Source: Clostridiales bacterium
GTDB lineage: Bacteria > Bacillota > Clostridia > Christensenellales > Borkfalkiaceae
Assembly: GCA_015055505.1 (NCBI GenBank)
Contig: SVIB01000011.1
Location: forward strand, 1 to 55,283
Reading direction: 5' to 3'
Length of the DNA stretch: 55,283 nt
This document shows, in pieces, positions 32,339-40,168 of the stretch. Position 1 is the stretch's first letter, and each line of letters opens with the position of its first letter. A program made the translations under genes and the position numbers. Below the pieces are notes generated by a model, which had not been told where the DNA came from, searched no databases, and worked only from the letters and a program-made list of their open reading frames with translations.

Positions 32339-32942
32339 TTTCGCCAACCCTCTCTACCGCGGTTTTTGCCGTATCGTATGAAAATCCCTTTGAAAGTAGA
32401 TATTTATAGCATTTAAGTATAGTTTGTTTATCTTTTTGCTTATTTCTAAGGTATTTTTCAGCGATTTTTACTGCGCTTTCGGTTTCGTCGCCAATATTTT
32501 CAAGCGCTAAAGCCATATCTCCGTCACTAACTCCCTTTTGACGGAGTTCCTTTGCAATCAAAAGTTTACCCTTGCTTTTAGAGTAACTTCTCGCGTAATC
32601 TTCGGCGTAGTCGCCGTCGGCTATAAAACGGTAATCTTCCATTTTTAGAATTACCGCGTCAACCGTCATTTGAGTATAGCCCTTTTTTAAAAGATAGTCG
32701 GCAACCTGTTTTTTAGTCTTTTTACTTAGCGAAATAAAGTTAAGAGCCTTATCAAAAGCCCGTAAATTTTCACTTTCGCATTGAATTTCGTCAAGTTTTT
32801 CGGGCTCGATTTGAATACCAATTTTAAGTCTGTGGCGCATAACCGTTTCAAGTTCAAGACCGCAATAAAAGGCGTTGTCTAAGTAAATATTACACCTCGT
32901 TGGGGTTTTAACTTGAGGTTTTATATCCGTAATCGTCTTCAT
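32319..32942 (-). CDS. recX: RecX regulatory protein
   Basis: This 207-residue helical-repeat protein modulates RecA filaments. Three RecX helical repeats are visible: AFDKALNFISLSKKTKKQVADYLLKKGY, YAEDYARSYSKSKGKLLIAKELRQKGV and AVKIAEKYLRNKQKDKQTILKCYKYLLSKGF. An N-terminal segment of about 50 residues precedes them. The ATG abuts the yigZ stop codon (TAAATG) with GGAGGG as SD. It lies in the operon yigZ-recX-birA; recA is not in the window. Confidence 0.88.
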   Translation of the reverse strand: MKTITDIKPQVKTPTRCNIYLDNAFYCGLELETVMRHRLKIGIQIEPEKLDEIQCESENLRAFDKALNFISLSKKTKKQVADYLLKKGYTQMTVDAVILKMEDYRFIADGDYAEDYARSYSKSKGKLLIAKELRQKGVSDGDMALALENIGDETESAVKIAEKYLRNKQKDKQTILKCYKYLLSKGFSYDTAKTAVERVGENEDYLY

Positions 32943-33572
32943 TTACCCTCCAAAAACGACGAAAGTTTGTCCGTCTTTAACTATTTCCACCTTACCGAGG
33001 AAATAATCGGTAAGTTTTTCAACGAAAGAGGTATCGGTTGACGGAATAGCAATTTTTATAACGATTTCTTCGCTAAAATCGGCAGAAACAGTTTGGGTTT
33101 TCCTATTTTCAATAAACTTTAAAAACAGCGAATATTTATCGTAGCCGAATTTTATAAGAAAGAGGTCGGCAAGCAAATTCTCTTCTATCCCCGCTTTATC
33201 AAGCGCTTGCGAAGTAGAGGAAGAATAAGCCCTAACAAGACCGCCCGCGCCAAGTTTAATTCCGCCGAAATATCTGGTAACGACGACGGCGGTGTCTTTT
33301 AAATCGCGGTTTTTAATCACTTCAAGCATAGGAATTCCCGCCGTGCCCTGAGGCTCGCCGTCATCCGAAAATCTCGCAGTTTTTCCAGCGTCCGTAACGT
33401 ATGCGTAACAGTTATGAGTGGCAAACGGGTGTTTTTTCCGTATACCGTCAATAAATTCCTTTGCCTCGTCTTCGGTCGGTGTTTTTTTTACGTAAGTTAT
33501 AAACCTCGACTTTTCTATAATTATTTCGTTTTCTATATCGTTTTTTACACGAATATACCCGTTAATCGACAT
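32943..33572 (-). CDS. YigZ/IMPACT-family protein
   Basis: This 209-residue protein has the N-terminal IMPACT domain (IEKSRFITYVKKTPTEDEAKEFIDGIRKKHPFATHNCYAYV, RFSDDGEPQGTAGIPML, TRYFGGIKLGAGGLVRAYS) and a C-terminal ferredoxin-like DUF1949 domain (about 135-209). The family is implicated in translation regulation by analogy with eukaryotic IMPACT; its bacterial role is open. The start ATG lies inside a copy of the CGACTTATAG-type motif, and GTGGGG 4 nt upstream is the only SD-like string. First gene of yigZ-recX-birA. Confidence 0.9.
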   Translation of the reverse strand: MSINGYIRVKNDIENEIIIEKSRFITYVKKTPTEDEAKEFIDGIRKKHPFATHNCYAYVTDAGKTARFSDDGEPQGTAGIPMLEVIKNRDLKDTAVVVTRYFGGIKLGAGGLVRAYSSSTSQALDKAGIEENLLADLFLIKFGYDKYSLFLKFIENRKTQTVSADFSEEIVIKIAIPSTDTSFVEKLTDYFLGKVEIVKDGQTFVVFGG

Positions 33573-33587
33573 ATAGCCCCACTTTTT
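33563..33587 (+). repeat. Dispersed CGACTTATAG-type motif (one mismatch) over the yigZ start
   Basis: TAATCGACATATAG then CCCCACTTTTT; core CGACATATAG at 33567-33576. The mismatch creates the ATG that begins yigZ on the minus strand. Confidence 0.7.
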
Positions 33588-33697
33588 ATGATTTTGTGAT
33601 AGTATAAACAGTCTTTTAATAAACAGTTTTACTACGGCTACTATTTTAACAAAATATAAAAAATTTGTAAAGTGCTTTTTGAACCTTGGTGTACTCG

Positions 33698-33724
33698 TAA
33701 ATTTTATCAGTCATTCATTGTGAC
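33698..33724 (+). repeat. Fragment matching the right end of the 41641 element
   Basis: AAATTTTATCAGTCAT, three or four variable bases, then TTGTGAC, shared with 41785-41811 except for two or three bases. No matching left end is found nearby, so it looks like a solo end or remnant. The rest of 33588-33813 is AT-rich leader of the next gene. Confidence 0.6.
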
Positions 33725-33813
33725 GGGCTACGCTTTTAAATATTATAATATCGATAAATAATTTTCACATAGTAGTATAATATGTATTAGATTTTTTTGA
33801 AGGAGACTGAAAA

Positions 33814-34512
33814 ATGAACTTTTTTGAAATTGATTTCACTAAGAAAGTTACAGGACTTTTGAAAGCGGCATTTTCTTTTAGAAAGTATAAAGAAATGGCA
33901 GTTTTCCCCTGTATTCTCGTTGGTATTTTTATGATACCTTTCGTTGCTTTGTCTTTAGGCGTTGCTCTTGCATTAGCCATCATAAGCTTTGTATTTAAGT
34001 TAGAACAGCAACCTGTTAAATTTATACATAGCGTTTTGACGAACGAAGGACAAAAATTATCTGCGGCAGCGCAATTTATTATTTACTTCTTGTCGTGGAC
34101 TATCGTATTTGCTTTATACGTTATGCTTTCGTTCATGCTCGTTTACATTGCAATTTTATATGCGATTTTATCCCTTCTTTGCTACGTATGGACTCTTGGC
34201 GGAATTAAATTCCACACCATCATAACCGAAGATAACGGAGACCTCGTTCCTGAAGTTGCAGACGGAACTTCTGTAAGTCAGGCTATTCCTTGGGTTTATA
34301 TTGCTATTAACTCAGTTATTTACATTCTCGTTCCGTTTATTCAATGTATTGATGCGGACGATTTCTCATACTTTACGGAATTGGCTCTCGGTAACATTCC
34401 TATCAGCATAGGATTTAGTATTCTTTACTCGGCAATTTTCTTCACTATTTTCCTTAAAAAGAAAAGCGCCACTAAAAAAGTTGTGAATAACGAAGAAAAC
34501 TTTATTGAGTAA
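33814..34512 (+). CDS. Hypothetical polytopic membrane protein
   Basis: No family is recognised. This 232-residue protein has about five hydrophobic helices at 29-60, 80-105, 106-128, 155-178 and 195-215. It has a soluble N-terminus with KKVTGLLKAAFSFRKYKEMAVFP and a lysine-rich C-terminus. Short acidic loops contain EDNGDLVPEVADGTSV. GAAGGAG lies 10 nt before the ATG. It is followed by a strong terminator and is therefore probably monocistronic. It could be related to poorly described clostridial DUF membrane proteins next to lipoproteins, but nothing in it indicates a function. Confidence 0.75.
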   Translation: MNFFEIDFTKKVTGLLKAAFSFRKYKEMAVFPCILVGIFMIPFVALSLGVALALAIISFVFKLEQQPVKFIHSVLTNEGQKLSAAAQFIIYFLSWTIVFALYVMLSFMLVYIAILYAILSLLCYVWTLGGIKFHTIITEDNGDLVPEVADGTSVSQAIPWVYIAINSVIYILVPFIQCIDADDFSYFTELALGNIPISIGFSILYSAIFFTIFLKKKSATKKVVNNEENFIE

Positions 34513-34526
34513 TAATTTATACCGCT

Positions 34527-34565
34527 AAAAGCCCTTTTCTTACTAAAGAAAAGGGCTTTTTCTAT
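34527..34565 (+). terminator. Terminator of the membrane protein gene
   Basis: A 15-bp perfect stem AAAAGCCCTTTTCTT with its complement, a 4-nt loop and a following T run. Confidence 0.9.
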
Positions 34566-34582
34566 AAAAATTTATTTTTTGC

Positions 34583-34611
34583 TTTACAAGATATAATTTA
34601 TAGAATATAAT
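34583..34611 (+). promoter_or_regulatory. Promoter of the 34643 lipoprotein gene
   Basis: TTTACA (34583-34588), 17 bp, TATAAT (34606-34611), about 30 nt upstream of the ATG. Confidence 0.7.
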
Positions 34612-34642
34612 TATATCATAATTATTTTAAGGAGAATAAAAA

Positions 34643-35557
34643 ATGAAAAAATTATTGAATAGTTTTTTAGCAATCGTTTTGGCTTTTTCTTTGTGCGGAT
34701 GCTCAAATAAAGTTGATGCGGAAATAGAAGCGATAACGCTTGCAAAAGACGGAGATGAAATTTCTACCGATATCGAGTATGAAAGTTGGATGAATTCGGT
34801 TCAAGACGATGCTGAGGAATACCTTAAGTCTTCGTACGAGGTAAAAAGTAAATGGTACAATTTTACCAATCAAATTTATATAGAAGCAGACGACGGCGAA
34901 ACGATGGAAGTTGAAATGGGAGTTTTGGCAAAAGGCAAAATCAAAATTGCTCCGTTTAGTTTTGACAATAAGTATAAAATGGATATTGCAATGAAAACCG
35001 AGTCTAAGATTAAAGAAGACGAAGATAATATTGAAACGAGCAAGGTAGATATCAAGGGTAATTTCATTTACGTCAACGGCGAAAACTTTTTAAAGGTTAA
35101 AAGCACGGTTGAAAGCGACCAACAAAAAACTACGGTAACCGCACTTACGAAGGAAGGTCTTGATTTAGACGGTGTAATTGACGACGATATAGGCGGTTTT
35201 GCTAATTTAGATTACGAAGAGATTCTTGAAGAATTGTTTGAGGAATTATCAACACCGGGCGGTTTTTTAACTGAATTTGAAGGATTTGAGTTTTCGGGTG
35301 AAAACGCCATTTACGTTGACGGCAATATAGTTGAAGGCTACGTATATATGACTGAAGGCGATAGCAGTGTTGAGGCTCAAATCAAGGTAGAACTTGACGA
35401 TACGGGACTTTTTATTAAATCTATTGTGTCGTATATGCGCGTTTCTGTATTAGACGAAAACGCTAATAATATAGTAACGGTAACTATGAAAACGGAAGTT
35501 AAAACTGCCACAGGCGGAATTATTATCAAGCCGTTAAACTATGCGGATTACGAATAA
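34643..35557 (+). CDS. Hypothetical lipoprotein
   Basis: This 304-residue exported lipoprotein has Lys-rich start, hydrophobic core and the lipobox LCGC (Cys20). The mature part is acidic and appears mostly beta-strand, with a pattern reminiscent of LolA-type or DUF6612-like folds (repeated two-strand phrases such as GNFIYVNGENFLKVKSTV, VDGNIVEGYVYMTEG). An acidic segment around 165-205 (DGVIDDDIGGFANLDYEEILEELFEEL) interrupts it. AAGGAG precedes the ATG by 8 nt. It is followed after 14 nt by a gene for a second exported protein with similar two-strand patterns, so the two probably form an operon. No specific function can be assigned. Confidence 0.8.
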   Translation: MKKLLNSFLAIVLAFSLCGCSNKVDAEIEAITLAKDGDEISTDIEYESWMNSVQDDAEEYLKSSYEVKSKWYNFTNQIYIEADDGETMEVEMGVLAKGKIKIAPFSFDNKYKMDIAMKTESKIKEDEDNIETSKVDIKGNFIYVNGENFLKVKSTVESDQQKTTVTALTKEGLDLDGVIDDDIGGFANLDYEEILEELFEELSTPGGFLTEFEGFEFSGENAIYVDGNIVEGYVYMTEGDSSVEAQIKVELDDTGLFIKSIVSYMRVSVLDENANNIVTVTMKTEVKTATGGIIIKPLNYADYE

Positions 35558-35571
35558 GGGGGGGTGCGGAA

Positions 35572-36396
35572 ATGAAAAAGATAAAAAAATTACTGTTTTT
35601 TGTAATACCGGCAATACTTATAATAGGCATAGTAGTATTTTGTTTTGTTTTGGTTAATTTAACTCCCCGCTCCACCATAAAGGTTAAGGGAGTAGGGATG
35701 AGTTCGGTTGACGACGTAATAGAGTATTTAGACTTCGTGCAGTTAGAGGACGAATTTTCTTATAAATTTAACTATAAATATAAAGAAAACTACAAAACCC
35801 CAGATGAAAAATTTTCTCAAACGATTACCTTAAAAGGTTCTATTTTCTATGAAGAAGACGAAGTTACGAGTTTTTCATATAAAGGAAAAAACAAACAGGT
35901 AGAGGAAGAATCGGCGGGTGCGGGAATTGAAAAAGAAACTGTAAATATGCAAGAAAACGGTATCTTTTTAACTGGTAATGAAGAAGACGGTTTCTTTATT
36001 GACCAAAAAAACAAAATGCAAGTAAAGTCAGTTTCGGTAAATACGACTTCGACTTATGCAACCAAAACGGTTGACGAACAACAAGCGCTGTTTTCGGAAG
36101 AGTTAATAAAGGTAGAATATAATTATTTAAAAAATACAATCTATTCTATGGCGCAAGTAGGAGAATGTTATAAAGACGGAGATACGCTATACGTTATTTG
36201 CAGTGAAGAATCTTATCAAAATACGGTAGAAGTAGTATGTAAATACGGTAAAATTAAAGAAATTACCATTGAATTTTTAACGGCAACGAGTAAAGAGATT
36301 ATTACTATATCGGTTGGAGAGGCAAAAGAAGTAAATGAGCCTAAGGATAAAGACGAATACGAAGGCTATGGCGAAAACGAAAGTGAAGAATTCTAA
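35572..36396 (+). CDS. Hypothetical membrane-anchored extracytoplasmic protein
   Basis: This 274-residue protein has one N-terminal hydrophobic helix (about 6-30) without a lipobox, then an acidic soluble region rich in Lys/Glu/Thr and apparently beta-stranded. It ends in an acidic tail (EYEGYGENESEEF). It pairs with the preceding lipoprotein gene (14 nt gap, GGGGGG SD at 35558-35563) and ends at a strong terminator. Function unknown. Confidence 0.75.
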   Translation: MKKIKKLLFFVIPAILIIGIVVFCFVLVNLTPRSTIKVKGVGMSSVDDVIEYLDFVQLEDEFSYKFNYKYKENYKTPDEKFSQTITLKGSIFYEEDEVTSFSYKGKNKQVEEESAGAGIEKETVNMQENGIFLTGNEEDGFFIDQKNKMQVKSVSVNTTSTYATKTVDEQQALFSEELIKVEYNYLKNTIYSMAQVGECYKDGDTLYVICSEESYQNTVEVVCKYGKIKEITIEFLTATSKEIITISVGEAKEVNEPKDKDEYEGYGENESEEF

Positions 36397-36422
36397 AATT
36401 TATTTTACGGAGTAACGAAAAG

Positions 36423-36452
36423 CCCTAAGGAAAATTTTCCTTAGGGTTTTTT
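36423..36452 (+). terminator. Terminator of the lipoprotein operon
   Basis: CCCTAAGGAAAA and its exact complement with no spacer, then TTTTTT. Confidence 0.9.
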
Positions 36453-36491
36453 AATGCGTGAATATTATCTTTAAAAAAGGGAATAATTAGG

Positions 36492-36523
36492 GTGTCAAAA
36501 CTTGACTTTGACACAGCCTAAAA
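36492..36523. repeat. GTGTCAAA hairpin, a second copy's arm at 45168
   Basis: GTGTCAAA (36492-36499) and TTTGACAC (36507-36514) form a perfect 8-bp stem between convergent genes. The right part CTTTGACACAGCCTAAAA recurs exactly at 45168-45185 upstream of iscR. Confidence 0.65.
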
Positions 36524-36524
36524 C

Positions 36525-37322
36525 TTAAAAGTCTATAAGCCCAAAATGAACCAACGCCTCGTATATCCCGTTTTCTTCTTCGGTCGTTACGAAATGCGCT
36601 AACTCTTTTAGTTTTTGGGGAGCGTGGCGAATGGCGACGTTAGTACCGCCAAGCGTAAACATTGGAAAGTCATTCATACTGTCACCGAAAAAATAACAGT
36701 TTTCAGGAGAAAGATTTAAGTTTTCTATTACTTTTTTGACGATAAAATCCTTTCCCGTTCCCTTTAACATACACTCGTAGTAAAAATCGAGGTCGACAAT
36801 TTGAAAATCAGCGGATATAATTTGGCGCGCTTCTTCATCTAAAGGCAAGAATGTTTTATCTCCGTTTTCGGTTTGAGTGAACTTTTTGAAAATACAAAAT
36901 TTGGTTACGGGGTACTTTTCGCAGTCCAAAACGGAGGACACGTCGTCAAACTCAACACCCGTAGTTTTAAAAGGGAAATTCTTGTGCTTGTACGAGGTGA
37001 AAACCCCTTCGTATAAAACGTCAAGCCCGTAAGTTTTTTCGGCGTTTACGACTTTTTCTAAAATTATATGAGAAACGTCCTTGCGATATAATTCATTTCC
37101 AAAAACTTCGGCGTGGTTACCGCCGTATAAAAAACCGTCGAAAGGTATTGGTTTTAATCTTTCAAGATTGGTATGCCCCTTTGACCGCCCCGAAGCGTAA
37201 AAGAGTAAATGCCCCTTTTCTTTTAATTTTTTCAAGCCTTCTAAAGTCTTTTCACCGTACTTTCCAAACCATAAAGTACCGTCAAAATCAAAAAAGAAAG
37301 CCTTTTTATCACTCGTTTTCAT
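36525..37322 (-). CDS. Cof-type HAD-superfamily phosphatase (second paralog)
   Basis: This 265-residue member of the Cof/HAD-IIB family has motif I FFFDFDGTLWFG (8-19), motif II YASGRSKGH, and the motif III/IV region GKDFIVKKVIENLNLSPENCYFFGDSMNDFPMF with the metal-binding Asp residues. The cap domain lies between. It resembles the HAD gene at 691 in architecture but shares little sequence outside the motifs. No SD is apparent before the ATG. It is convergent with the lipoprotein operon and divergent from hsp20. Confidence 0.88.
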   Translation of the reverse strand: MKTSDKKAFFFDFDGTLWFGKYGEKTLEGLKKLKEKGHLLFYASGRSKGHTNLERLKPIPFDGFLYGGNHAEVFGNELYRKDVSHIILEKVVNAEKTYGLDVLYEGVFTSYKHKNFPFKTTGVEFDDVSSVLDCEKYPVTKFCIFKKFTQTENGDKTFLPLDEEARQIISADFQIVDLDFYYECMLKGTGKDFIVKKVIENLNLSPENCYFFGDSMNDFPMFTLGGTNVAIRHAPQKLKELAHFVTTEEENGIYEALVHFGLIDF

Positions 37323-37450
37323 AAAAAAAGTATACTATTTTCAGTTTATTTATGTCAAGTATTTGCAGTATTTACCGCGAATTTTGAAAACTATAAAATT
37401 TTGTAAGCGAAATTATTTAAAATCTTTTACAAAATTTTCACAGTAAAGTA

Positions 37451-37479
37451 TTGACAAATGAAAAATTGTGTGTTACAAT
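37451..37479 (+). promoter_or_regulatory. hsp20 promoter
   Basis: TTGACA (37451-37456) and TACAAT (37474-37479), 17-bp spacer. The CIRCE element begins 1 nt downstream of the -10 box. Confidence 0.85.
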
Positions 37480-37480
37480 A

Positions 37481-37530
37481 TTAGCAGTCGAGGGGTTAGA
37501 GTGCTAACACTTAAAACCGAGGAGTGCTAA
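37481..37530 (+). promoter_or_regulatory. CIRCE operator (HrcA), with a second overlapping copy
   Basis: TTAGCAGTC (37481-37489), 9 bp, GAGTGCTAA (37499-37507) matches the CIRCE consensus TTAGCACTC-N9-GAGTGCTAA with one mismatch. A second perfect GAGTGCTAA (37522-37530) has a weaker left arm CTAACACTT (37504-37512) at the same 9-bp spacing. HrcA, not encoded here, would repress hsp20 through these. Confidence 0.85.
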
Positions 37531-37575
37531 CCAATTCGGCAAAAAATAAAAAATTAACTTATAGGAGATATAATT

Positions 37576-37995
37576 ATGGCAAACTATTTAATTAAAAGAA
37601 ACAACGGATCAACTTTCGACCTTTTGGACGACGCGTTCAATTCCTTTTTTAAACCTATGTTTTACGAGGAAAAATACAACGTTATGAAGACGGATATTCG
37701 TGAAAACGAAAAGGCTTATCTTATGGACGTAGACCTTGCAGGTTACGACAAAAAGGACATTTCTCTCTCGCTTGAAAAGGGTTATTTGACTATTTCGGCT
37801 GAGAAAAAGGAGTGCGCCGACACGAAAGAAAACTATATAAGAAGGGAAAGGAGTTGTTCGGTAACCCGTTCTTACTACGTTGGCGAGGTCAACAAGGAAT
37901 TGATTAAAGCAAAATACGAAAACGGAGTTTTAGAGATTGAAATTCCCAAAAAGGAAAAAGAAATTCCTACCGCGCACAGCATATTAATTGACTAA
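37576..37995 (+). CDS. Small heat-shock protein, Hsp20 family
   Basis: This 139-residue alpha-crystallin-type chaperone holds unfolding proteins. The N-terminal arm (1-40) contains LLDDAFNSFFKPMF. The alpha-crystallin domain runs from about 40 to 128, with ENEKAYLMDVDLAGYDKKDISLSL, YLTISAEKKE, SVTRSYYVGE and the C-terminal AKYENGVLEIEIPKKE signature. AGGAGAT lies about 8 nt before the ATG. It is controlled by a consensus promoter with a CIRCE element. It appears monocistronic, closed by a 19-bp hairpin terminator. Confidence 0.95.
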   Translation: MANYLIKRNNGSTFDLLDDAFNSFFKPMFYEEKYNVMKTDIRENEKAYLMDVDLAGYDKKDISLSLEKGYLTISAEKKECADTKENYIRRERSCSVTRSYYVGEVNKELIKAKYENGVLEIEIPKKEKEIPTAHSILID

Positions 37996-38024
37996 ACTAA
38001 TTTCATTTAAGTACTTTCTCCATT

Positions 38025-38065
38025 AAAAAGATTGACCGCACAATTTTTGTGCGGTCAATCTTTTT
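38025..38065 (+). terminator. hsp20 terminator
   Basis: A 19-bp near-perfect stem (AAAAAGATTGACCGCACAA and complement), T-rich loop and 3' T run. Confidence 0.9.
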
Positions 38066-38127
38066 GTCCTAAAAAACGGGTTAAAGGAATATAAATATAT
38101 ACCGAGCAAAAATAAACGGAGAAAGTT

Positions 38128-38946
38128 ATGGAATTTGTAAAAATGCAATCTGCTGGCAACGATTATATCTATATCGACGGCAGTAAAATTGAAAAACTCG
38201 ACTTACCGTCTTTGGCAATAAATTTAAGTAAAAGGCGGTTTTCGGTCGGCGCGGACGGAATTATATCGGTGTCTAAAATTTCAAACGGCGCGGTAATTAT
38301 GAAAATGTTTAACGCCGACGGCACGGAAGGGGCTATGTGCGGAAACGGAGTGAGATGTTCGGCAGTTTTTGCTAAAAAATTCTTAGGGGTAACCGCAGAG
38401 CAAATTACAGTTAAAACGAGCAGTAAAGAAGTGGTCGTAGATATTAAAAATTTAAGTTACCCGACTGCCCTGTTAGGAGTTGTAAACGAAGTGTTTACAA
38501 GCCGATTTTTAGCCGACAAATTTGTAAAAAGCGGTCTATACGTCGATTATCACGATATTTTTAGTTTTAACGTGGGTAATTTACACCTCGTATTGTTTAC
38601 TGAAAAACCGCTAAACGAGATAAATGAAACGGCAATGAAAAGCCGTCTATTTGAAGATGGGGTCAACGTGGAAAGAGTTTATAAAATAGACGAGAGCAAC
38701 CTTTCTTTACCTATTTTGTATACTGAAGTATTTGAAAGAGGTAGCGGAAAAACACTGTCTTGCGGTAGCGGAGCGGTCGCAGTTTCAAAAGCCTACTTAA
38801 TGAAAAAATACGGCGCTTTAAAAAGCGGAATTACCGTGACAGTATTGACCGAAGGCGGAGAATTAAAAGTTTTCTTCAAAGGCGAAAACGCCTATCTTTC
38901 GGGAGAAGTTAAGCAAATTTATAGGGGGATTATTGATGAAATATAA
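38128..38946 (+). CDS. dapF: Diaminopimelate epimerase
   Basis: This 272-residue enzyme converts LL- to meso-diaminopimelate for lysine and peptidoglycan synthesis. The two catalytic cysteines are visible: Cys71 in GAMCGNGVRC and Cys212 in TLSCGSGAVAV. The N-terminal FVKMQSAGNDYIYID and MFNADGTEG segments are conserved. It is a little shorter in the middle than E. coli DapF but complete. CGGAG lies 7 nt before the ATG. It overlaps dapL by 11 nt, giving an operon for the end of the aminotransferase branch of the DAP pathway. Confidence 0.95.
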   Translation: MEFVKMQSAGNDYIYIDGSKIEKLDLPSLAINLSKRRFSVGADGIISVSKISNGAVIMKMFNADGTEGAMCGNGVRCSAVFAKKFLGVTAEQITVKTSSKEVVVDIKNLSYPTALLGVVNEVFTSRFLADKFVKSGLYVDYHDIFSFNVGNLHLVLFTEKPLNEINETAMKSRLFEDGVNVERVYKIDESNLSLPILYTEVFERGSGKTLSCGSGAVAVSKAYLMKKYGALKSGITVTVLTEGGELKVFFKGENAYLSGEVKQIYRGIIDEI

Positions 38947-40123
38947 TGAAAATTTTGAAAAACTTCCTAAAAGTTACGTCTTTAGTCAAATGGCGCAAAA
39001 AATTGCTGACAAGAAAAAACGTGGCGGGGAAAGAATTATTAATCTCGGTATCGGCGATTTAAAACTTCCGCTTTTCGAGTGTTCGGTAAACCAAATGAAA
39101 ATAGCCTGCGAGGAAATGCGCATAGAAAAGACTTTCAAGGGCTATCCGCCTGCCGAGGGGTACGAGTTTTTACGCCAAAAAATCTCTAACGAATATATTG
39201 ATAACTTTATAAGTGTTGCGCCCGACGAAGTGTTTATTACCGACGGAGCAAAAGGACAACTTGGAAATATTTTAGAACTTTTTGGGCAAAAATCGAGGGT
39301 ATTATTCCTAACTCCGTGCTATCCGGCAGGCGCTGAGGCAAATATTTTATACGGAAACGAAGTGACTTTTTTAAGCGGTAGCCAAGAAAACGGCTTTTTT
39401 CCCTCTCCGCCCTACGGCGAAAAATACGACGTTATATATATTTGTTCGCCAAATAACCCGACCGGCTCGTGCATGACTTATGAAAAACTTGGCGAGTGGG
39501 TAAATTACGCTCTTTTTTCAGGAAGTGTAATAGTTTACGATAACGCCTATTCAGTTTTTGTGTCGGGCGATTTTCCTAAAAGCGTATACTCGGTAAAAAA
39601 TGCAAATAAGTGCGCCATCGAGATTAATTCTTTTTCAAAATCGTTTGGATTTACGGGGATTAGATGCGGTTTTACCGTAATTCCCAAGTCGGTGGGCGAA
39701 TATAACCGCTTGCAAAAACGGTGGCTTGGCTGTAGGTGTAACGGTGTTTCGTATATCTCTCAGCGCGGTGCAGAGGCGGTTTTTTCAAGAATTGGCAGGG
39801 AAGAAGTTAAAAGGCGTGTAAATTTTTATAAAACTAACGCGGAAATATTGAAAATTGCTTTAAAAAATCTTAAATTGTGGTATAATAATACAGTACACTC
39901 CCCTTACGTTTTTGCAAAAACTCCGCACGGCGTTTCGTCCACTGAGTTTTGCGAGTATCTTTTGGAAAAAACCTCGTTAGCAGTAACTGACGGGGCAGGA
40001 TTTTTAACTGGCGGAGAGGGGTATTTTAGACTTTCAGCATTTTTGCCGAGAGAGGATATTTTAGAAACGGCAGATAGGCTTGAAAGAATAGATTTAGGCG
40101 AAATAGCAACGCAAAACCGTTAA
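38936..40123 (+). CDS. dapL: LL-diaminopimelate aminotransferase (DapL-type)
   Basis: This PLP enzyme of about 395 residues makes LL-DAP from tetrahydrodipicolinate in one step. DapL signatures include NLGIGDLKLPL, GYPPAEGYEFLRQKI, ITDGAKGQLGNI, ICSPNNPTG, VYDNAYSVF and the PLP lysine in INSFSKSFGFTGIRCG (Lys235). WLGCRCNGVSYISQRGAEAVFS is characteristic of the family. The start at 38936 has GGGG about 8 nt upstream and lies inside the end of dapF. It lies between dapF and malQ. The presence of DapL explains the absence of dapC/D/E-type genes here. Confidence 0.92.
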   Translation: MKYNENFEKLPKSYVFSQMAQKIADKKKRGGERIINLGIGDLKLPLFECSVNQMKIACEEMRIEKTFKGYPPAEGYEFLRQKISNEYIDNFISVAPDEVFITDGAKGQLGNILELFGQKSRVLFLTPCYPAGAEANILYGNEVTFLSGSQENGFFPSPPYGEKYDVIYICSPNNPTGSCMTYEKLGEWVNYALFSGSVIVYDNAYSVFVSGDFPKSVYSVKNANKCAIEINSFSKSFGFTGIRCGFTVIPKSVGEYNRLQKRWLGCRCNGVSYISQRGAEAVFSRIGREEVKRRVNFYKTNAEILKIALKNLKLWYNNTVHSPYVFAKTPHGVSSTEFCEYLLEKTSLAVTDGAGFLTGGEGYFRLSAFLPREDILETADRLERIDLGEIATQNR

Positions 40124-40168
40124 TTTCGTCATAATTTGCATAGAAAACATACTTACTTAGGAGAACTT

